Origin: JBMTVT01 sp049451635
GTDB lineage: Bacteria; Bacteroidota; Bacteroidia; Flavobacteriales; Flavobacteriaceae
Reading direction: 5' to 3'
DNA: 37,598 nt
Assembly (NCBI GenBank): GCA_049451635.1
Contig: JBMTVT010000014.1
Location: forward strand, 1 to 37,598
The translations under genes and the position numbers were made by a program. The notes beneath the pieces are model-generated. The model ran no database searches. It was not told the origin of the DNA and saw nothing but the letters and a program-made list of their open reading frames with translations. Shown here piece after piece: positions 32,409 through 37,598 of this stretch; positions within the stretch are counted from its first letter, which is position 1; each line of letters begins with the position of its first letter.

Positions 32409-35318
32409 ATGCCTTTAAAAAGCTTACAATCAAGCCTTTCTGGAGAATTATATTTTGACGATTTAATAAAGTCCATTTATGCCACCGATGCATCTGTTTA
32501 CCGAATGTTGCCATTAGCAGTTGCTTACCCAAAAAACAATAACGACATTAAACAACTTATTAAGTATGCTATCAATAATAAAACATCGTTAATACCGCGT
32601 ACAGCAGGTACTTCACTGGCTGGACAATGTGTTGGCGAAGGTATTGTGGTTGATGTTTCGAAGTATTTCACTAAAATATTAAAGCTTGATGAAAAGGCTA
32701 AAACGGTTACGGTGCAACCTGGTGTGGTGCGTGATGAATTAAATAATTATTTAAAACCTTTTGGCTTATTTTTTGGACCCAATACGTCAACTTCAAATAG
32801 ATGTATGATTGGTGGTATGGTTGGCAATAATTCTTCAGGTACCACATCTATTCAATATGGCGTGACGCGTGATAAAGTTTTAGAAATGCACACTGTTTTA
32901 AGTGATGGAAGTGAAGCTGTTTTTGGAGAGATTACTGCTGAAGAGTTTATTCAAAAAACGCAGTTGAATACTTTGGAAGGTAAAATTTATAAAAAAATTT
33001 ATAATGAACTGAATTCGGAAAATGTTCAAAAACAAATCATTGAAAATTTTCCAAAGCCAGAAATTCACCGAAGAAACACAGGATATGCCATTGATGAATT
33101 GATTAAAAGCGATGTATTTTCAAACTCATCAATAAAATTTAATATGTGTAAATTGCTATCTGGAAGCGAAGGCACCTTAGCATTTACTACTCAAATCACT
33201 TTAAAATTAGACGCTTTGCCACCAAAAGAAAGTATGATGTTGGCTGCGCATTTTGATAGTATTGAAAACTGTTTAAACTGTGTTGAGTTGGTAATGAGGC
33301 ACAATTTGTACACCTGTGAGATGATGGATAAAACCATTTTGGATTGCACCAAACACAATAAAACCCAACAAGAAAACAGACAATTTATTCAAGGAGACCC
33401 CAAGGCCATTTTGATGTGCGAGGTCAAAGCTCATACTTTTGAAGAGGTTGAAAACCTTGCTGTAAGCCTACTACAAGATATTATAATTTCAGGATTAAGT
33501 TATGCCTATCCAACACTTACAGGAGAAGAAATTAACAAAGCCAATAATTTACGTAGTGCAGGATTAGGCTTGTTGGGAAATATTATTGGCGATAAAAAAT
33601 CGGCTGCATGTATAGAAGACACTGCTGTAGCTTTATCAGATTTAGCCAATTATATTTCGGAGTTTTCAGCGTTGATGAAAACCTATAATCAAGAAGCTAT
33701 TTATTACGCACATGCAGGAGCAGGTGAGTTGCATTTACGCCCAGTTTTGAATCTTAAGAAAAAAGAAGATGTTGCTTTATTTAGAAAAATAACCACTGAT
33801 GTTGCTAAATTGGTTAAAAAATATAAAGGCTCTATGAGTGGTGAACATGGTGATGGTATCGTGCGATCTGAATTTATTACCATGATGATTGGTGACACTA
33901 ATTATCAAATTTTAAAACGCATAAAATCTGCTTTTGATCCAGATAACATCTTTAACCCAGGAAAAATTATTGATGCGCTTTCCATGGATAAAAATTTGCG
34001 ATATGTTGCAGATAGATTAGAGCCAGAAATTAAAACGATGCTTGATTTTTCGCATTCTCAAGGTATATTAAGAGAAGCTGAAAAGTGCAATGGTTCTGGT
34101 GATTGTAGAAAATTGCCAGAGTTTGGTGGTACCATGTGTCCAAGTTATCGAGCTACCAGAAACGAGAAAGATACGACAAGAGCTAGAGCCAATGCTTTGC
34201 GGGAGTTTTTAACAAACTCAGAGAAAGCCAATAAGTTCAATCATAAAGAATTAAAAGATGTTTTTGATTTGTGCTTAAGCTGTAAAGCTTGTGCTAGCGA
34301 ATGCCCGAGTAGTGTGGATGTAGCAAGTTTAAAAGTAGAGTTTCAATACCAGTATCAAAAGGTAAATGGGGTTAGTTTGCGAACTAAATTGTTTGCTTAT
34401 AATAATAAATTAAATGCATATGGAAGTAAGTTTCCAAAGTTCACAAATTTTATATTTTCTAATGGATTTATATCTTCAATTTTAAAAAAATCATTTGGAA
34501 TAGCTAAAGAAAGAAGTTTGCCTTTAATTTCAAAAAAAAGTTTAAATAAAGAATCAAAATCAATTAAAAATCAATTTGTTATAAACAATCATATTAAAAC
34601 AGTTTATTTGTTTAATGATGAATTTACAAATCATTTAGATACTAAAATAGGTGTAGATGCTATTAAACTTTTAGCAGCTTTAAATTATAAAGTTGAACTA
34701 ATTAACAACATTGAATCTGGTCGTGCATTTTTGTCAAAAGGTCTGTTGGAGCAAGCCAAAAATTTAACCAATAAAAATGTTTCCATTTTTAAAGATAAAA
34801 TTTCAGCAGATACGCCTTTAATTGGTATTGAACCTTCAGCTATTTATACTTTCAAAGACGAATATTTAAAATTAGCAGACGATAAGACTTCCGCGCAAGC
34901 GATTGCAAAACATACGTTTTTAATAGAAGAATTTATTCACCAAGAAATTAAATTAGGAAACATTAAACCAGAACAATTTACTCTAGAAAGTAAAACCATC
35001 AAGTTTCATGGGCATTGTCATCAAAAAGCTATGAGTAATCAACTCTCAAGTTTCACAGTTTTAAATCTTCCAAAAAACTATAAAGTTACCATAATACCAA
35101 GTGGTTGCTGTGGTATGGCTGGTAGTTTTGGTTACGAAAAGGAACATTACGAGGTAAGTATGCAAATAGGCGAGCAAAAATTGTTTCCAGCTATTAGAAA
35201 AGCTCCAGAGGAGGTTGTTATTTCAGCTAATGGAACTAGTTGCAGGCATCAAATTAAAGATGGCACTCAACGTGAAGCTAAACACCCTATTACAATTTTA
35301 AAAGAGGCATTAATTTAA
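32409..35318 (+). CDS. FAD-linked oxidoreductase fused to Fe-S and CCG domains (D-lactate dehydrogenase-like)
   Basis: A 969-residue soluble or peripheral enzyme. Seen in order: a PCMH-type FAD-binding domain (about 35-270) with PRTAGTSLAGQCVG, GPNTSTSNRCMIGGMVGNNS; an FAD-oxidase C domain (about 270-530) with GEHGDGIVRSEF and FNPGKIID; two Fe-S motifs, one starting at Cys560 and CLSCKACASECP starting at Cys622; and a C-terminal CCG-type domain with GHCHQKAM and GCCGMAGSFG at 899-908. This is the GlcD/DLD plus GlpC-like fusion, likely oxidising D-lactate or another 2-hydroxyacid and passing electrons to quinone. The exact substrate is not readable. Its 3' end overlaps the lpxH-like gene by 4 bp, tail to tail. 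Confidence 0.9.
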   Translation: MPLKSLQSSLSGELYFDDLIKSIYATDASVYRMLPLAVAYPKNNNDIKQLIKYAINNKTSLIPRTAGTSLAGQCVGEGIVVDVSKYFTKILKLDEKAKTVTVQPGVVRDELNNYLKPFGLFFGPNTSTSNRCMIGGMVGNNSSGTTSIQYGVTRDKVLEMHTVLSDGSEAVFGEITAEEFIQKTQLNTLEGKIYKKIYNELNSENVQKQIIENFPKPEIHRRNTGYAIDELIKSDVFSNSSIKFNMCKLLSGSEGTLAFTTQITLKLDALPPKESMMLAAHFDSIENCLNCVELVMRHNLYTCEMMDKTILDCTKHNKTQQENRQFIQGDPKAILMCEVKAHTFEEVENLAVSLLQDIIISGLSYAYPTLTGEEINKANNLRSAGLGLLGNIIGDKKSAACIEDTAVALSDLANYISEFSALMKTYNQEAIYYAHAGAGELHLRPVLNLKKKEDVALFRKITTDVAKLVKKYKGSMSGEHGDGIVRSEFITMMIGDTNYQILKRIKSAFDPDNIFNPGKIIDALSMDKNLRYVADRLEPEIKTMLDFSHSQGILREAEKCNGSGDCRKLPEFGGTMCPSYRATRNEKDTTRARANALREFLTNSEKANKFNHKELKDVFDLCLSCKACASECPSSVDVASLKVEFQYQYQKVNGVSLRTKLFAYNNKLNAYGSKFPKFTNFIFSNGFISSILKKSFGIAKERSLPLISKKSLNKESKSIKNQFVINNHIKTVYLFNDEFTNHLDTKIGVDAIKLLAALNYKVELINNIESGRAFLSKGLLEQAKNLTNKNVSIFKDKISADTPLIGIEPSAIYTFKDEYLKLADDKTSAQAIAKHTFLIEEFIHQEIKLGNIKPEQFTLESKTIKFHGHCHQKAMSNQLSSFTVLNLPKNYKVTIIPSGCCGMAGSFGYEKEHYEVSMQIGEQKLFPAIRKAPEEVVISANGTSCRHQIKDGTQREAKHPITILKEALI

Positions 35319-36166
35319 ATTTTTTTCTTTTTCTCGGTTTGCTCAACTATGGTAATTGCGGCAATTAAATTTTTTATATCCATATCCTCAAAATCTTCAT
35401 CAACAACAAAAGGGGCTAATTTATCTTTATTGTAATTATAGATTTTCCAGCGTTTAAATTGATATTCTAAAGCAGTAAAATTTTCAACCCAATCACCAGA
35501 ATTTAAATACATGGTTTTACCATGCTTGTTTTCAATATATTCCATTTTAGGTTGATGAATATGTCCACAAACTACATAGTCATAGCCATTTTCAATGGCG
35601 AGCTCAGAAATAACTTTTTCGTAGTCATTAATATATTTTACTGCAGTCTTAACACTGTTCTTTATTCTTTTTGAAAGTGAATAACGTTCTTTTCCACGTT
35701 TTTCAAGAAACCAATTTACCAATCTGTTTAAAAGGGTCAATAAATCATAGCCGTAACCACCCAGTTTAGCTAACCATTTTGCATTTTGTATAGATACATC
35801 AAAAACATCGCCATGAAAAAACCATGCTTTTTTGCCATTCAATTTTAAGACCAGTTTATCTACAATGGATATTTTTCCTAAGGCTGTACCGCTAAACTTG
35901 CGCAACATTTCATCATGGTTGCCGGTTATGTAAATAATTTCGGTGCCATCAGAAGCGAAATCCATGATTTTCTTAATAACCTTTAAATGCGATTTCGGGA
36001 AGTAGCGTTTACTAAACTGCCAAATATCTATTATATCACCATTTAGAATGAGTTTTTTTGGCTCAATACTGTTTAAATAGGTTAATAAATGTTTGGCATG
36101 GCATCCGTAAGTCCCTAGGTGAACATCAGATATTACGGCAATTTCTACTTTTCTTTTAATTTTCAA
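35315..36166 (-). CDS. lpxH: UDP-2,3-diacylglucosamine diphosphatase, LpxH-like metallophosphoesterase
   Basis: A 283-residue calcineurin-like phosphoesterase. Seen: metal ligand motifs in order, DVHLG near 14-18, NGDIID near 42-47, GNHDEM near 81-86, a His in FFHGD near 116-120, and CGHIHQP near 197-203. In this phylum such proteins make lipid X from UDP-2,3-diacylglucosamine in lipid A synthesis. The extension compared with the proteobacterial enzyme (Lys-rich insert near 150-175 and the C-terminal tail) fits an LpxH-like group. Start TTG at 36166 is preferred, because it begins directly before KIKRKVEIAV; the frame is open further up with no ATG. The name rests on family resemblance, not on a test. 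Confidence 0.8.
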   Translation of the reverse strand: MKIKRKVEIAVISDVHLGTYGCHAKHLLTYLNSIEPKKLILNGDIIDIWQFSKRYFPKSHLKVIKKIMDFASDGTEIIYITGNHDEMLRKFSGTALGKISIVDKLVLKLNGKKAWFFHGDVFDVSIQNAKWLAKLGGYGYDLLTLLNRLVNWFLEKRGKERYSLSKRIKNSVKTAVKYINDYEKVISELAIENGYDYVVCGHIHQPKMEYIENKHGKTMYLNSGDWVENFTALEYQFKRWKIYNYNKDKLAPFVVDEDFEDMDIKNLIAAITIVEQTEKKKKI

Positions 36167-36350
36167 TTCTGGCAGACTTGTATGAGCACAAATAACCCCT
36201 TTTAATATTATGTAATCATTACCTTATAATTATGTATTTATAAGCACTTTGTTAACTAATTGTTATGTGTTTATTAGATTTTAATCACCTTAATGCAATT
36301 TCATTTCCGTATTTCTAAGAATAGATTTACTTTAGCAAAAAAATTATATT

Positions 36351-37409
36351 ATGGCTGGAAATTCCTTCGGAAAACTATTTAATCTAACTACATATGGTGA
36401 ATCTCATGGACCTGCTTTAGGAGGTGTTATTGATGGTTGTCCAGCAGGAATTGAGTTGGATTTGGAAGCGATTCAAAACGAATTGAATAGACGAAAACCA
36501 GGGCAATCGGCTATAGTAACACAACGTAAAGAACCTGATACCGTAAAATTTCATTCCGGTATTTTTGAAGGAGTTACTACGGGAACTCCCATAGGTTTTG
36601 TTATTGAAAATACCAATCAAAAATCGCATGATTATTCGCATATAAAAGATAGTTACAGACCAAGTCATGCGGATTATACCTATGATAAAAAATATGGTAT
36701 AAGGGATTATCGTGGCGGTGGCCGCAGTTCAGCACGTGAAACGGCTTGCCGTGTGGTTGCAGGTGCCATTGCTAAACAAGTGCTCAAAGGTATTGAGATA
36801 AAGGCTTATGTATCAGGTGTTGGTAACATGAAATTGGATAAGCCGTATACCGAATTAGACCTAACAAAAGCCGAATTGAATATAGTGCGTTGTCCCGACG
36901 AAGCTATGGCTTCAAAAATGGAAACCTATATCAAAGAAGTTCGCGGTAAAGGTGATACCGTTGGTGGTATTGTAAGTTGTGTCATAAAAAATGTACCTAT
37001 TGGTTTAGGTGAACCGGTGTTCGATAAATTACATGCCGAGTTAGGTAAAGCCATGCTTTCTATAAACGCTGTAAAAGGGTTTGAATATGGTAGCGGTTTT
37101 CATGGAAGCACCATGTTTGGAAGTGATCATAACGATACGTTTAATACAGATGGTTCTACAAAAACCAATTATTCTGGAGGTATTCAAGGCGGTATCAGTA
37201 ACGGTATGGATATCTATTTTAATGTCGCTTTTAAACCTGTAGCAACCCTCATTCAAGAATACGAAACTATCGATAAAGAAGGGAAAGTTGTGAAAATGCA
37301 TGGCAAGGGACGTCATGATCCTTGTGTAGTGCCAAGAGCTGTACCCATTGTAGAAGCTATGGCAGCATTAGTGTTGGCCGATTTTCACTTAATCAACAAG
37401 GTTTATTAG
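36351..37409 (+). CDS. aroC: Chorismate synthase AroC
   Basis: A 352-residue enzyme that uses reduced FMN to convert EPSP to chorismate, the end of the shikimate pathway. Seen: N-terminal GESHGPALGGVIDGCPAG near 16-33, RKPGQS near 48-53, RPSHADYTY near 103-111, RDYRGGGRSSARETA near 119-133, and RHDPCVVPRAVPIVEA near 322-337. Length and motifs are complete. Single gene after a 184-bp AT-rich gap divergent from the lpxH-like gene; no other aro gene is in the window. ATG start at 36351. Confidence 0.97.
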   Translation: MAGNSFGKLFNLTTYGESHGPALGGVIDGCPAGIELDLEAIQNELNRRKPGQSAIVTQRKEPDTVKFHSGIFEGVTTGTPIGFVIENTNQKSHDYSHIKDSYRPSHADYTYDKKYGIRDYRGGGRSSARETACRVVAGAIAKQVLKGIEIKAYVSGVGNMKLDKPYTELDLTKAELNIVRCPDEAMASKMETYIKEVRGKGDTVGGIVSCVIKNVPIGLGEPVFDKLHAELGKAMLSINAVKGFEYGSGFHGSTMFGSDHNDTFNTDGSTKTNYSGGIQGGISNGMDIYFNVAFKPVATLIQEYETIDKEGKVVKMHGKGRHDPCVVPRAVPIVEAMAALVLADFHLINKVY

Positions 37410-37454
37410 TAGTTATTTCCCGCTTTCAGCAGTTGCTTTTTTGTTTGTTTTGAG

Positions 37455-37598
37455 ATGGCCACCATTGCAAATAAAAAGAAGGCCGTTACTGCAGTTGAGT
37501 TTACAGACGACGGTAAGGCAAAGCCTATGTATGCTTTAAACATCAAGGATTTTTTGGCACGTTCCCTACAGTACATGTTCATTAGGTATATTGATAGA
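37455..37598 (+). CDS. Unidentified partial ORF at the right edge
   Basis: ATG at 37455 leads an open frame of 48 codons to the edge: MATIANKKKAVTAVEFTDDG at the start and IKDFLARSLQYMFIRYIDR at the end. The composition (mixed charges, some hydrophobics) looks protein-like. The frame stays open back to 37413, just after an in-frame TAG, encoding FPAFSSCFFVCFE. A second frame in the same stretch reads FPLSAVAFLFVL, resembling a membrane helix, so a frameshift or another start is conceivable. I do not recognise the family. Confidence 0.35.
   Translation, partial: MATIANKKKAVTAVEFTDDGKAKPMYALNIKDFLARSLQYMFIRYIDR

Noticed and set aside
1..37598. Defence islands, CRISPR arrays, tRNA genes or integrated elements
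   Set aside because: No repeat-spacer pattern, cloverleaf, integrase, transposase or toxin-antitoxin pair could be seen on either strand.

Overview
The window looks like a stretch of core chromosome from a low-GC member of the Bacteroidota, most likely the family Flavobacteriaceae. The evidence is the gene content and its style. There is a BshA bacillithiol synthase in an organism with an LPS-type outer membrane. LptD, TamB and MlaD are of Bacteroidota type, and DUF4159 and DUF3570 proteins are present. A two-domain GH3/serine-hydrolase fusion, several TTG or GTG starts and a few TAnnTTTG-like -7 boxes fit the same group. I see no rRNA, tRNA, CRISPR array, phage or transposase gene.

Layout. 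Positions 1-5294 (minus strand) form a tight probable operon read in the order tsaD, rsmE, DUF4159 protein, TrmH-family methyltransferase, AI-2E-family permease and a THUMP-like methyltransferase that runs off the left edge. It is mostly RNA modification plus envelope genes. Divergent from it is tamB (5536-9939). Then come pfkA-gapA with a strong hairpin terminator, a BadF/BcrA-type N-acetylglucosamine kinase, and a two-cassette ABC ATPase whose first cassette is degenerate. guaC converges on these. A hybrid histidine kinase with a mutated H-box and the minus-strand pair lptD-ridA follow.

From 20212 to 25332 there is a plus-strand run: a zinc amidase, an MlaD-like MCE protein carrying a perfect 195-bp in-frame tandem duplication, two genes for a membrane Fe-S/CCG redox module (HdrEC-like and HdrB-like), and a small conserved protein. 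Two repeat-like intergenic elements flank the second redox gene. Next are serB, a 5'-truncated DUF3570 remnant, the GH3/serine-hydrolase fusion and bshA. A VOC-family pseudogene (one frameshift, one nonsense codon) sits antisense just after bshA. The right part holds a small outer-membrane barrel protein, a large FAD/Fe-S/CCG oxidoreductase, an LpxH-like phosphoesterase, aroC, and an unrecognised ORF cut by the right edge.

How it fits together. Envelope building dominates: LptD and LpxH (LPS), TamB (outer-membrane assembly), MlaD (lipid transport), amidase and GH3/serine hydrolase (peptidoglycan turnover), and GlcNAc kinase (possible amino-sugar recycling). Central metabolism (pfkA, gapA, serB, aroC, guaC), thiol chemistry (bshA) and two CCG-type redox systems make up the rest. 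I did not find a clearly new multi-gene system. The most notable signals are the exact MlaD duplication, the H-box Tyr kinase, the two gene remnants and the intergenic repeat elements.
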